A DNA stretch of 64,000 nt. It comes from Antedon mediterranea (lineage: Eukaryota; Echinodermata; Crinoidea; Comatulida; Antedonidae). This document shows, in pieces, positions 33,831 through 47,505 of this stretch. The stretch spans positions 13,457,001-13,521,000 of the forward strand of contig NC_092673.1 in NCBI RefSeq assembly GCF_964355755.1, read 5' to 3'. Position 1 is the stretch's first letter; the number at the start of each line of letters is the position of its first letter. The notes beneath the pieces were generated by a model. It was not told where the DNA came from and searched no databases. It saw nothing but the letters and a program-made list of their open reading frames with translations. The position numbers and the translations under genes are program-made.

Positions 33831-34105
33831 ATCTTTCAGGTTAAACCTACTTACATGGCATAATGGTGGTATTCCACAAGATGAATTGTTGATTAAAGTG
33901 GGTAGCGGTAATTTTAAACAAATGTTGCAATTATGTAATGTTGAACACCACAACATGACAACACAGTGCTTCGAGGCCTATGACTCAAGTTTCAATTTAA
34001 GAACAGGCCTACAAAACTTGCCCATGATCATGTAAGTTTTAAGTACTAGCTTTTATTTAAATTTTATAGATAATTTCATATTATATAAATATATAATGAT
34101 ATATA

Positions 34106-34400
34106 CAGTGGAACCGTAATCACGCAGCCATAACATCGGCAGGGGTACGAGTCTCACTCACTCCATGGTTCTGGTGGTAGAACGAGTCTTCTCGGATAAG
34201 GACTATAAACCGTAGGTCCAGTGTACACAACTTGCTCGTGTGCACTTTAAAGAACCTAGTACATCTTTCGAGACGAGTAGGGGGTTACCCGGTGTATTAG
34301 TACATCACAGCCACTGATCACCAACTGGGCCCTCTGGGAGATCAGTCTTTGACTGAAGAGGTCACCCAGTATAAAGATAAAACAAATAAATAAATAATAT
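34106..34400 (+). mobile_element. tRNA-derived SINE, 5'-truncated copy
   Basis: Nearly identical, in opposite orientation, to 11537-11818. Both contain accgtaatcacg.agccataa and then ccatggttctggtggtagaa and cgtaggtccagtgtacacaa. This copy begins at cagtggaaccg, so box A is lost, and box B is mutated to GGGGTACGAGTCTC. It ends in the tail aaaacaaataaataaataa. It lies in an intron of copy C. Confidence 0.82.
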
Positions 34401-34744
34401 TACAGCTAATGCCTAGAATGTGCTAACAGCAGATTGACCAGGCCATTATCTCAAACCATCAAATACAGAATGTGCAGTCAATTGAAATCATCCCAGGGCC
34501 AATGAATTGGCAGATACAGTCTCTTCTCTAACAGACTATTTTAATATAAATAAATCTTGCTATTAATTCATAGAAAATACAGTTTTTAGAAGTGGATATC
34601 CCATTACTACAGTATTACAATATTTCCAAGGGGCCAATTGTTGGGAAGCTTGACAGATTATTAAAAGATATCCGAGTCCATAGACAAGCCTATCATGGTA
34701 AAGCCTTTGTAGGAAATCAAGTCCATAAATGCTGCAAGGTAAAT

Positions 34745-36185
34745 AAATAAAGACTTTAATTGTTTTCGGCAATATTTTTAATCAACTGAATTTATGAAAT
34801 GTATAGTAACCAAAATTTATTTTTTATTATTTTCAGCCTTAAAACATTCAATATATAATGAGAAACCTTAAAAAACTGCCATCTCACTTTGTCCTGAAAT
34901 GGAATTGCCCATCACTGAAACAACAGAGAAATATGAAAAGCTGCTGGCCTTGTTTTCTTACTGTTAAAAAAAAAGTAATAATTCTTAACTGAACATTGTT
35001 AATATTTATAAAAGCAAAAGTGTTTTTTTTTTGTCTCGACAGAATGAGTATATGAAATATTTATAGATTAAATTTCAATGATACGGAGGCTCCAAAAATG
35101 CATCTTTTATAACGACATGTATGCCCTTGGATCCGTAGATGGGGTTTTGGGATAGGATGTCATGGGGAACAGGGGAAGAATCAATGCATGCGCAGTTGAA
35201 TGTATTGAAGAGAAATGTACAAGGTCTCGATGACGACTTGAATATATTAAGCAGTGCCTGCAGGAACACTGGCTTAAAACGTCACCAAGCATGCAGGCAG
35301 CAAAGCCATAATTTTTCTATTCCATCAGTTGAATAGTAATCTAAAACCAAATTGATGGCTGTGAAATATTAAATTGCTGAAAATTCTATTAATAATGGAA
35401 TGATCCGAATGACCTACCAACCAATCATTTGATGATCTGACACCCGTTTTCGAGGACAACTGTAATATTTTCCCTTATTTGCATATTTTATTTACATTGC
35501 ACTACTAATTTGCCTACTTTCAAGGTGTGTAAAGGGTGTGATTTTGGGAATTACAAAGTGGTCATATGCTGGCTATTAGGAACCTATGCCTGGGTCATTT
35601 GAGGGCAGACATTTTAGTCACATTGTGTATGCAAACATTGAGAAATGGGGTTGAAGGTCAAATGTTGTATTTCCGGTCATTTTTTCAGAAAATGTTTCAT
35701 TAGAGTAAATATAAATAAATCAGTGAAAAAATCAACTCTCCCAGACCAGTAGTTTTTGAGATATGGTTGTTTTACCCTAAGTTGCATATTTAAGCTAATT
35801 TGCATATCATTGGGATACGATTTTAGATAGATTGGCTGCAATTACCGGTAATAACGATGAACAGCAAACGTAGGCCGACGTTCACTAAAACCAAGAAAAT
35901 AAGCCTTGTATAGAAGCTTTCTCCTTCAAAAAAGGCATTTTGAACTGCAAATTGTCATCCAGAGTTACGCTGCATTCCAAGGTGAAGAGTGTAAATGCAG
36001 TAAATGGGAAGGTGAACGAGTGGACGAGATTTTTAAAAATGGGAAAATCTATTAGCAAATGCCAAAAAAGATCTTAAATCCTCCCAAAATGTAGCGAGAT
36101 GGTTTTTAATGTATACGGTGGAGAAGACTCCAGTTTGTTTGCTGGAGTTGAAAGTTAGGCCTAGGCATATTCATAAGCCTAGGTC
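34745..36185. other. No gene seen
   Basis: AT-rich. A stretch at 35700-35830 (agtttttgagatatggttgt, catatttaagctaatttgc) looks like a dispersed repeat but has no second copy here. No coding motif was found. Confidence 0.35.
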
Positions 36186-36189
36186 CTAG

Positions 36190-36865
36190 GACCTCAGAAT
36201 TATAAGGAACATGTACTGGAATCAACTGGCAGCTGTTCGGGTGGATGGAGAATTAGGAGAATGAACTCAAATTAAAAGAGGTGTTAAACAAGGTTGTGTC
36301 TTTTCTCCAGATTTATATAACCTATATAGCAAGATGATTTTGAGGAAGGTTTACTGGGCATCATAATAGGAGGAGCAAATATAAACAATCTAAGGTATGC
36401 AGAATGTATGGTATTTTCCAAGTGCCAAGAACCACCTACATCCATTTTAAAAATCGGGACTGACACCATTTCTCAGGTCACCAAATTCAAATATTTGGGA
36501 AGTATTATTACAGCAAATGGTAATTGTGATGAAGAAGTGAGATGTCGTATTGGTATTTGCAAAAACTGCGTTTAGGAAAATGGATAACATTTTATGCAAC
36601 AGCAGAATTTCAGTCGAGACGCGATTAAGAGTATTGCAATGTTATGTTCATCCAATCTTAACATATGCATCGGAATACTGAAACATAAAAGTGCACTTAT
36701 GGAGAAGAATCTGGAAAGCCATAACCGCCAACATTCTTGAAGGACATGGTACATGAAGAAGAAGACAAATACCAATCTTTTGTGGCAGCAGACAGTATTA
36801 GCTCAAAAGAAAGTGGAGAAAATTGAATTAAATAAAGAGGTCAATTACTATAAAGTTGCAACACA
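36190..36865 (+). pseudogene. Non-LTR reverse transcriptase fragment (RTE/L1-like style)
   Basis: Reads NMYWNQLAAVRVDGELGE, IKRGVKQGCVFSPDLYNLYS, then in other frames GGANINNLRYAECMVF, KFKYLGSIITANGNCDEEVR, and FRKMDNILCNSRISVETRL leading to CYVHPILTYASE. These are RT motifs 4 to 7 of endonuclease-type non-LTR elements. The YADD box reads YAEC, so it is inactive. At least three frame changes and a stop in the first 60 codons confirm decay. It is unrelated in detail to the 14-18 kb element. Confidence 0.72.
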
Positions 36866-38237
36866 AAAGTGTGAATTTTTAAGAATAATTAGTCACAGCG
36901 GTTTCTGATCATTATTAAATTTCTAAGAAATAGCGCACCCTCAATTTTCTTTTACCGCCCTTTGAAAACAGATGTCGCGAGCTCGCAAACTTCGAATTCA
37001 CTTCTTCTACTTTTGCCGAAGGTCTGTGAGGTCCATTGTTGTAGAACCATGTTTTTACACACATTTAATTGGAGTCACAAAATGTGTTTCATGAAGATGG
37101 TTTGAAATAAATTAATAAACAAAACAAGGTAATGTAAAAACTAATAAACGGAATTTGAAACACGTTTTTTAGCCGATTTTGTGAGACTATCAACTGAAAT
37201 AAATATTGAATACGCGATTTAACAGCCGATTAAAATAGGCCTTTTTGAACTGCCCTAAAACAAATCAATGTACAGTAGGCGTTGGCCTATATAATACAGT
37301 GTATTATTAAATGTATACGTATGTATTTGTTATATTGTATTGTATTGTTTAATTTACTATGATAGCGATGTAATAATGTATACGTATGTATTTGTTATAT
37401 TGTATTGTTTAATTTACTATGATAGCAATGTAATAATGTATACGTATGTATTTGTTATATTGTATTGTTTAATTTACTATGATAGCGATGTAATAATGTA
37501 TACGTATGTATTTGTTATATTGTATTGTTTAATTTACTATGATAGCGATGTAATAATGTATACGTATGTATTTGTTATATTGTATTGTTTAATTTACTAT
37601 GATAGCGATGTAATAATGTATACGTATGTATTTGTTATATTGTATTGTTTAATTTACTATGATAGCGATGTAATAATGTATACGTATGTATTTGTTATAT
37701 TGTATTGTTTAATTTACTATGATAGCGATGTAATAATGTATACGTATGTATTTGTTATATTGTATTGTTTAATTTACTATGATAGCGAGGTAATAATGTA
37801 TACGTATGTATTTGTTATATTGTATTGTTTAATTTACTATGATAGACAATGTAATAATGTATACGTATGTATTTGTTATATTGTATTGTTTAATTTACTA
37901 TGATAGCGATGTAATAATGTATACGTATGTATTTGTTATATTGTATTGTTTAATTTACTATGATAGCGATGTAATAATGTATACGTATGTATTTGTTATA
38001 TTGTATTGTTTAATTTACTATGATAGCGATGTAATAATGTATACGTATGTATTTGTTATATTGTATTGTTTAATTTACTATGATAGCGATGTAATAATGT
38101 ATACGTATGTATTTGTTATATTGTATTGTTTAATTTACTATGATAGCGATGTAATAATGTATACGTATGTATTTGTTATATTGTATTGTTTAATTTACTA
38201 TGATAGCGATGTAATAATGTATACGTATGTATTTGTT

Positions 38238-39570
38238 CAGGGGCGCAGCCAGTGGGGGGGTCACGGGGGTCCTGACCCCCCCTTTTTTTTAGAAAAAATA
38301 AATAAAAACATGAGACAACAATACAGATCAAATCATCCTGGAGATACTGTGGAAGATTACTACCGAGCAGTATTACCAAATCAACTTCTTGATCATTTAC
38401 AAACCGAGTTAAAAACCCGTTTTTCTGCCGATAACAGGCCATGCTTTAAAATATTTGGCGTAGCACCCGAGTCTATCGTGAAGTGTAATGTTGAAGAAGT
38501 CTTCAAGGAACTTGAATTTGGTACGGTGATCTGCCAAGACACGAACATCTTCATTCCGAGCTTCAGTGATGGAAGCGACTGTGTAAAATTAGCGGATCCA
38601 GATGTGTTCCCGAATGTGCGTGCAAGTACTTAAGTCTTCTAATCGCGTAGGCCTATGCCCGTAACGTCTGCTGAAGCTGAGCGGAGTTTTTCGACTTTGT
38701 GGAGAACGAAAACCTGTTTGCGAAATCACATGTCTTATGAGCAGCTTTCGGGATTGTGCCTCATGAACATACACTTTAACATGAACAATAATACAGAGAA
38801 TGTCATTCGCGAATTCTGTCTCCAAGCCAAGAAGAATGTTCCAAACTTATGTTTAAAGATGCATCACGCGATGTCTAGAGCGCCGTTATAGTAACTAACG
38901 TAAAATGTATGATAATAATTTAGAAGTTAGTTATTACAATTATGTATAAGATATCACCTATACTATACATTCGAACAAAATAGGTATATTTTTAAACAAA
39001 ATATTGTATGTACTGGGTATGATAAGCGTCTCACATACACACGGAGCCAAGATAGCTTCTTGGACTTGCACAGTGTATGAACTCTAAACTTACGGTTCTC
39101 ATTTAATATCATCACTCCATGCTATCATTCTAATTTCTTTTTTCAAACTTTTGCAACTCTACGTTCATTTCATGCAACTTTTGTATTGGTGAAAAGGGAG
39201 GAATTCAAATAATTCTTCCTCTGAGTTTACAGCCTCTCTACACAAATCAACAAACAAGCAAGAAAAAAAGTGTTTGTCTGTGGCAGCCTGGAATATAAAA
39301 ATGTTATGTAATGAAAATGAGAGTTGTTTTTTGTTTTCTTTGTTTCAGTTTATTAGTGTTAACATTGTCATATTTGTGTGTGTGTAAACCGATTCAAATG
39401 ATCTAGATGGCGCTAGACCGCCAAAGCTTCCAGGGGGCTTCGCCCCCTGGACCCCGACCGGGGGCCCTTGGCGGCCCCCTGGCCCCCAGCCCATGGTTGC
39501 TCGCTTCGCTCGCAAAATACTCACATATTTGGTTGACCCCCCCTTTAATTCTTTGTTGGCTGCGCCCCTG
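38238..39570 (+). mobile_element. hAT-like element with 15-bp inverted ends and 5-bp duplication
   Basis: The left end CAGGGGCGCAGCCA is an exact inverted match of TGGCTGCGCCCCTG at the right end. ttgtt flanks both sides (38233-38237, 39571-39575). The array unit contains gtatttgttatattg, so the empty site is known. The CAG..CTG start and coding remnants are hAT-like, and 5-bp duplications are reported for some hAT groups. Length is 1,333 bp. It contains only the C-terminal transposase part, so it is non-autonomous. Confidence 0.88.
38310..38890 (+). pseudogene. hAT transposase C-terminal fragment
   Basis: 38310-38632 reads HPGDTVEDYYRAVLPNQLLD, FGVAPESIV and DPDVFPNVRAS. 38655-38890 reads MPVTSAEAERSFSTLWRTKT, LRNHMSYEQLSGLCLMNIHF. 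The VTSAEAERSFS...KT.LR..M..E.L.GL..M.IH block is the hAT C-terminal dimerisation region. The two parts are in different frames around 38633-38655. The BED finger and RNase-H-fold catalytic core are missing. Confidence 0.8.
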
Positions 39571-42500
39571 TTGTTATATTGTATTGTTTAATTTACTATG
39601 ATAGCGATGTAATAATGTATACGTATGTATTTGTTATATTGTATTGTTTAATTTACTATGATAGCGATGTAATAATGTATACGTATGTATTTGTTATATT
39701 GTATTGTTTAATTTACTATGATAGCGATGTAATAATGTATACGTATGTATTTGTTATATTGTATTGTTTAATTTACTATGATAGACAATGTAATAATGTA
39801 TACGTATGTATTTGTTATATTGTATTGTTTAATTTACTATGATAGCGATGTAATAATGTATACGTATGTATTTGCTATATTGCATTGTTTAATTTACTAT
39901 GATAGCGATGTAATAATGTATACGTATGTATTTGTTATATTGCATTGTTTAATTTACTATGATAGCGATGTAATAATGTATACGTATGTATTTGTTATAT
40001 TGTATTGTTTAATTTACTATGATAGCGATGTAATAATGTATACGTATGTATTTGTTATATTGTATTGTTTAATTTACTATGATAGCAATGTAATAATGTA
40101 TACGTATGTATTTGTTATATTGTATTGTTTAATTTACTATGATAGCGAGGTAATAATGTATACGTATGTATTTGTTATATTGTATTGTTTAATTTACTAT
40201 GATAGACAATGTAATAATGTATACGTATGTATTTGTTATATTGTATTGTTTAATTTACTATGATAGCGATGTAATAATGTATACGTATGTATTTGTTATA
40301 TTGTATTGTTTAATTTACTATGATAGACAATGTAATAATGTATACGTATGTATTTGTTATATTGTATTGTTTAATTTACTATGATAGCGAGGTAATAATG
40401 TAATACGTATGTATTTGTTATATTGTATTGTTTAATTTACTATGATAGCGATGTAATAATGTAATACGTATGTATTTGTTATATTGTATTGTTTAATTTA
40501 CTATGATAGCGATGTAATAATGTATACGTATGTATTTGTTATATTGTATTGTTTAATTTACTATGATAGCGATGTAATAATGTATACGTATGTATTTGCT
40601 ATATTGCATTGTTTAATTTACTATGATAGCGATGTAATAATGTATACGTATGTATTTGCTATATTGCATTGTTTAATTTACTATGATAGCGATGTAATAA
40701 TGTATACGTATGTATTTGTTATATTGTATTGTTTAATTTACTATGATAGCGATGTAATAATGTATACGTATGTATTTGTTATATTGTATTGTTTAATTTA
40801 CTATGATAGCGATGTAATAATGTATACGTATGTATTTGTTATATTGTATTGTTTAATTTACTATGATAGCGATGTAATAATGTATATGTATGTATTTGTT
40901 ATATTGTATTGTTTAATTTACTATGATAGACAATGTAATAATGTATACGTATGTATTTGTTATATTGTATTGTTTAATTTACTATGATAGCGATGTAATA
41001 ATGTATACGTATGTATTTGCTATATTGCATTGTTTAATTTACTATGATAGCGATGTAATAATGTATACGTATGTATTTGCTATATTGCATTGTTTAATTT
41101 ACTATGATAGCGATGTAATAATGTATACGTATGTATTTGTTATATTGTATTGTTTAATTTACTATGATAGCGATGTAATAATGTATACGTATGTATTTGT
41201 TATATTGTATTGTTTAATTTACTATGATAGCGAGGTAATAATGTATACGTATGTATTTGTTATATTGTATTGTTTAATTTACTATGATAGCGATGTAATA
41301 ATGTATACGTATGTATTTGTTATATTGTATTGTTTAATTTACTATGATAGCGATGTAATAATGTATACGTATGTATTTGTTATATTGTATTGTTTAATTT
41401 ACTATGATAACGAGGTAATAATGTATACGTATGTATTTGTTATATTGTATTGTTTAATTTACTATGATAGCGATGTAATAATGTATACGTATGTATTTGT
41501 TATATTGTATTGTTTAATTTACTATGATAGACAATGTAATAATGTATACGTATGTATTTGTTATATTGTATTGTTTAATTTACTATGATAACGAGGTAAT
41601 AATGTATATGTATGTATTTGTTATATTGTATTGTTTAATTTACTATGATAGCGATGTAATAATGTATACGTATGTATTTGTTATATTGTATTGTTTAATT
41701 TACTATGATAGCGATGTAATAATGTATACGTATGTATTTGTTATATTGTATTGTTTAATTTACTATGATAGCGAGGTAATAATGTATACGTATGTATTTG
41801 TTATATTGTATTGTTTAATTTACTATGATAGCGATGTAATAATGTATACGTATGTATTTGTTATATTGTATTGTTTAATTTACTATGATAGCGATGTAAT
41901 AATGTATACGTATGTATTTGTTATATTGTATTGTTTAATTTACTATGATAGCGATGTAATAATGTATACGTATGTATTTGTTATATTGTATTGTTTAATT
42001 TACTATGATAGCGAGGTAATAATGTAATACGTATGTATTTGTTATATTGTATTGTTTAATTTACTATGATAGCGATGTAATAATGTATACGTATGTATTT
42101 GTTATATTGTATTGTTTAATTTACTATGATAGCGATGTAATAATGTATACGTATGTATTTGTTATATTGTATTGTTTAATTTACTATGATAACGAGGTAA
42201 TAATGTATACGTATGTATTTGTTATATTGTATTGTTTAATTTACTATGATAGCGATGTAATAATGTATACGTATGTATTTGTTATATTGTATTGTTTAAT
42301 TTACTATGATAGCGAGGTAATAATGTATACGTATGTATTTGCTATATTGCATTGTTTAATTTACTATGATAGCGATGTAATAATGTATACGTATGTATTT
42401 GTTATATTGTATTGTTTAATTTACTATGATAGACAATGTAATAATGTATACGTATGTATTTGTTATATTGTATTGTTTAATTTACTATGATAGCGATGTA

Positions 42501-45500
42501 ATAATGTATACGTATGTATTTGTTATATTGTATTGTTTAATTTACTATGATAGCGATGTAATAATGTATACGTATGTATTTGCTATATTGCATTGTTTAA
42601 TTTACTATGATAGCGATGTAATAATGTATACGTATGTATTTGTTATATTGTATTGTTTAATTTACTATGATAGCGATGTAATAATGTATACGTATGTATT
42701 TGTTATATTGTATTGTTTAATTTACTATGATAGCGATGTAATAATGTATACGTATGTATTTGTTATATTGCATTGTTTAATTTACTATGATAGCGATGTA
42801 ATAATGTATACGTATGTATTTGTTATATTGTATTGTTTAATTTACTATGATAGCGATGTAATAATGTATACGTATGTATTTGTTATATTGTATTGTTTAA
42901 TTTACTATGATAGCGATGTAATAATGTATACGTATGTATTTGTTATATTGTATTGTTTAATTTACTATGATAGCGATGTAATAATGTATACGTATGTATT
43001 TGTTATATTGTATTGTTTAATTTACTATGATAGCGATGTAATAATGTATACGTATGTATTTGTTATATTGTATTGTTTAATTTACTATGATAGCGATGTA
43101 ATAATGTATACGTATGTATTTGTTATATTGTATTGTTTAATTTACTATGATAGCGATGTAATAATGTATACGTATGTATTTGTTATATTGTATTGTTTAA
43201 TTTACTATGATAACGAGGTAATAATGTATACGTATGTATTTGTTATATTGTATTGTTTAATTTACTATGATAGCGATGTAATAATGTAATACGTATGTAT
43301 TTGTTATATTGTATTGTTTAATTTACTATGATAGCGATGTAATAATGTATACGTATGTATTTGTTATATTGTATTGTTTAATTTACTATGATAGCGATGT
43401 AATAATGTATACGTATGTATTTGTTATATTGTATTGTTTAATTTACTATGATAGCGATGTAATAATGTATACGTATGTATTTGTTATATTGTATTGTTTA
43501 ATTTACTATGATAGCGATGTAATAATGTAATACGTATGTATTTGTTATATTGTATTGTTTAATTTACTATGATAGCGATGTAATAATGTATACGTATGTA
43601 TTTGCTATATTGCATTGTTTAATTTACTATGATAGCGATGTAATAATGTATACGTATGTATTTGTTATATTGTATTGTTTAATTTACTATGATAGCGATG
43701 TAATAATGTATACGTATGTATTTGTTATATTGTATTGTTTAATTTACTATGATAGCGATGTAATAATGTATACGTATGTATTTGTTATATTGTATTGTTT
43801 AATTTACTATGATAGCGATGTAATAATGTAATACGTATGTATTTGTTATATTGTATTGTTTAATTTACTATGATAGCGATGTAATAATGTATACGTATGT
43901 ATTTGTTATATTGTATTGTTTAATTTACTATGATAGCGATGTAATAATGTATACGTATGTATTTGTTATATTGTATTGTTTAATTTACTATGATAGCGAT
44001 GTAATAATGTATACGTATGTATTTGTTATATTGTATTGTTTAATTTACTATGATAGCGATGTAATAATGTATACGTATGTATTTGTTATATTGTATTGTT
44101 TAATTTACTATGATAGCGATGTAATAATGTATACGTATGTATTTGTTATATTGTATTGTTTAATTTACTATGATAGCGATGTAATAATGTATACGTATGT
44201 ATTTGTTATATTGTATTGTTTAATTTACTATGATAGCGATGTAATAATGTATACGTATGTATTTGTTATATTGTATTGTTTAATTTACTATGATAGCGAT
44301 GTAATAATGTATACGTATGTATTTGTTATATTGTATTGTTTAATTTACTATGATAGACAATGTAATAATGTATACGTATGTATTTGTTATATTGTATTGT
44401 TTAATTTACTATGATAGCGATGTAATAATGTATACGTATGTATTTGCTATATTGCATTGTTTAATTTACTATGATAGCGATGTAATAATGTATACGTATG
44501 TATTTGTTATATTGTATTGTTTAATTTACTATGATAGCGATGTAATAATGTATACGTATGTATTTGTTATATTGTATTGTTTAATTTACTATGATAGCGA
44601 TGTAATAATGTATACGTATGTATTTGTTATATTGTATTGTTTAATTTACTATGATAGCGATGTAATAATGTATACGTATGTATTTGTTATATTGTATTGT
44701 TTAATTTACTATGATAGCGAGGTAATAATGTAATACGTATGTATTTGTTATATTGTATTGTTTAATTTACTATGATAGCGATGTAATAATGTATACGTAT
44801 GTATTTGTTATATTGTATTGTTTAATTTACTATGATAGCGATGTAATAATGTATACGTATGTATTTGTTATATTGTATTGTTTAATTTACTATGATAACG
44901 AGGTAATAATGTATACGTATGTATTTGTTATATTGTATTGTTTAATTTACTATGATAGCGATGTAATAATGTATACGTATGTATTTGTTATATTGTATTG
45001 TTTAATTTACTATGATAGCGATGTAATAATGTATACGTATGTATTTGTTATATTGTATTGTTTAATTTACTATGATAGCGATGTAATAATGTATACGTAT
45101 GTATTTGTTATATTGTATTGTTTAATTTACTATGATAGCGATGTAATAATGTAATACGTATGTATTTGTTATATTGTATTGTTTAATTTACTATGATAGC
45201 GATGTAATAATGTAATACGTATGTATTTGTTATATTGTATTGTTTAATTTACTATGATAGCGATGTAATAATGTATACGTATGTATTTGCTATATTGCAT
45301 TGTTTAATTTACTATGATAGCGATGTAATAATGTATACGTATGTATTTGTTATATTGTATTGTTTAATTTACTATGATAGCGATGTAATAATGTAATACG
45401 TATGTATTTGTTATATTGTATTGTTTAATTTACTATGATAGCGATGTAATAATGTATACGTATGTATTTGTTATATTGTATTGTTTAATTTACTATGATA

Positions 45501-47505
45501 GCGATGTAATAATGTATACGTATGTATTTGTTATATTGTATTGTTTAATTTACTATGATAGCGATGTAATAATGTATACGTATGTATTTGTTATATTGTA
45601 TTGTTTAATTTACTATGATAGCGATGTAATAATGTATACGTATGTATTTGTTATATTGTATTGTTTAATTTACTATGATAGCGATGTAATAATGTATACG
45701 TATGTATTTGTTATATTGTATTGTTTAATTTACTATGATAGCGATGTAATAATGTATACGTATGTATTTGTTATATTGTATTGTTTAATTTACTATGATA
45801 GCGATGTAATAATGTATACGTATGTATTTGTTATATTGTATTGTTTAATTTACTATGATAGCGATGTAATAATGTATACGTATGTATTTGTTATATTGTA
45901 TTGTTTAATTTACTATGATAGCGATGTAATAATGTATACGTATGTATTTGTTATATTGTATTGTTTAATTTACTATGATAGCGATGTAATAATGTATACG
46001 TATGTATTTGTTATATTGTATTGTTTAATTTACTATGATAGCAAGGTAATAATGTAATACGTATGTATTTGTTATATTGTATTGTTTAATTTACTATGAT
46101 AGCGATGTAATAATGTATACGTATGTATTTGTTATATTGTATTGTTTAATTTACTATGATAGCGATGTAATAATGTATACGTATGTATTTGTTATATTGT
46201 ATTGTTTAATTTACTATGATGATAGCGATGTAATAATGTATACGTATGTATTTGTTATATTGTATTGTTTAATTTACTATGATAGCGATGTAATAATGTA
46301 TACGTATGTATTTGTTATATTGTATTGTTTAATTTACTATGATAGCGATGTAATAATGTATACGTATGTATTTGTTATATTGTATTGTTTAATTTACTAT
46401 GATAGCGATGTAATAATGTATACGTATGTATTTGTTATATTGTATTGTTTAATTTACTATGATTGATAGCGATGTAATAATGTATACGTATGTATTTGTT
46501 ATATTATATTGTTTAATTTACTATGATAGCGATGTAATAATGTATACGTATGTATTTGTTATATTGCATTGTTTAATTTACTATGATAGCGATGTAATAA
46601 TGTATACGTATGTATTTGTTATATTGTATTGTTTAATTTACTATGATAGCGATGTAATAATGTATACGTATGTATTTGTTATATTGTATTGTTTAATTTA
46701 CTATGATAGCGATGTAATAATGTAATACGTATGTATTTGTTATATTGTATTGTTTAATTTACTATGATAGCGATGTAATAATGTATACGTATGTATTTGT
46801 TATATTGTATTGTTTAATTTACTATGATAGCGATGTAATAATGTATACGTATGTATTTGTTATATTGTATTGTTTAATTTACTATGATAGCGATGTAATA
46901 ATGTATACGTATGTATTTGTTATATTGTATTGTTTAATTTACTATGATAGCGATGTAATAATGTATACGTATGTATTTGTTATATTGTATTGTTTAATTT
47001 ACTATGATAGCGATGTAATAATGTATACGTATGTATTTGTTATATTGTATTGTTTAATTTACTATGATAGCGATGTAATAATGTATACGTATGTATTTGT
47101 TATATTGTATTGTTTAATTTACTATGATAGCGATGTAATAATGTATACGTATGTATTTGTTATATTGTATTGTTTAATTTACTATGATAGCGATGTAATA
47201 ATGTATACGTATGTATTTGTTATATTGTATTGTTTAATTTACTATGATAGCGATGTAATAATGTATACGTATGTATTTGTTATATTGTATTGTTTAATTT
47301 ACTATGATAGCGATGTAATAATGTATACGTATGTATTTGTTATATTGTATTGTTTAATTTACTATGATAGCGATGTAATAATGTATACGTATGTATTTGT
47401 TATATTGTATTGTTTAATTTACTATGATAGCGATGTAATAATGTATACGTATGTATTTGTTATATTGTATTGTTTAATTTACTATGATAGATAATGTAAT
47501 AATGT

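Larger units (their letters stand above)
27813..34740 (+). pseudogene. Unnamed family, copy C, stretched by insertions
   Basis: Block order matches copy B. 27813-28103: ISHNWQQHTDEACYIY, then GRTFCIVCMSPFRLNKQTKD, FICINCEQVFKNGALNHVC. About 28305-28368: CTDCHLAWDQLQKLKR. 28426-28545: QQERKMRLHQQEL. Then, after 5 kb, 33842-34031: LLIKVGSGNFKQMLQLCNVE and CFEAYDSSFNLRTGLQ. Last, about 34640-34739: VHRQAYHGKAFVGNQVHKCC. The first four align with copy B exon by exon. In the fourth, the GGDKGGGSTKF step is replaced by KVGSGNFKQML although the frame is open. The GDYDF, CLFC and SLHISLG exons were not found. GATC satellites, a BEN gene and a SINE lie within its span. Confidence 0.55.
37304..47505. 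repeat. 60-bp AT-rich satellite array, about 148 copies
   Basis: The unit, anchored on gttatattgtattgtttaa, repeats every 60 bp with very high identity for about 8.9 kb, excluding a 1.3-kb hAT insertion. GC is about 22% and the strand is G-rich over C (10 G, 3 C per unit). Recurrent variants: gacaatg (61 bp) at 37845, 39784, 40205, 40325, 40928, 41530, 42432, 44357; gtaatacg (61 bp) at 40403, 40463, 42025, 43287, 43528, 43829, 44731 and others; aacgagg at 41408, 41588, 42190, 43210, 44894; the paired change tttgctatattgcat in many units. Because 60 is divisible by 3, one frame stays open. That frame (20-residue unit) is not evidence of a protein. Confidence 0.97.

Noticed and set aside
37340-47494. 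Many long plus-strand open frames of 20-residue repeats
   Set aside because: They are by-products of a 60-bp satellite whose length is divisible by three. Frames break at every 61-bp variant and one runs straight into the hAT insertion.
37304-47505. CRISPR-like array
   Set aside because: Units are contiguous with no unique spacers, and the context is eukaryotic.
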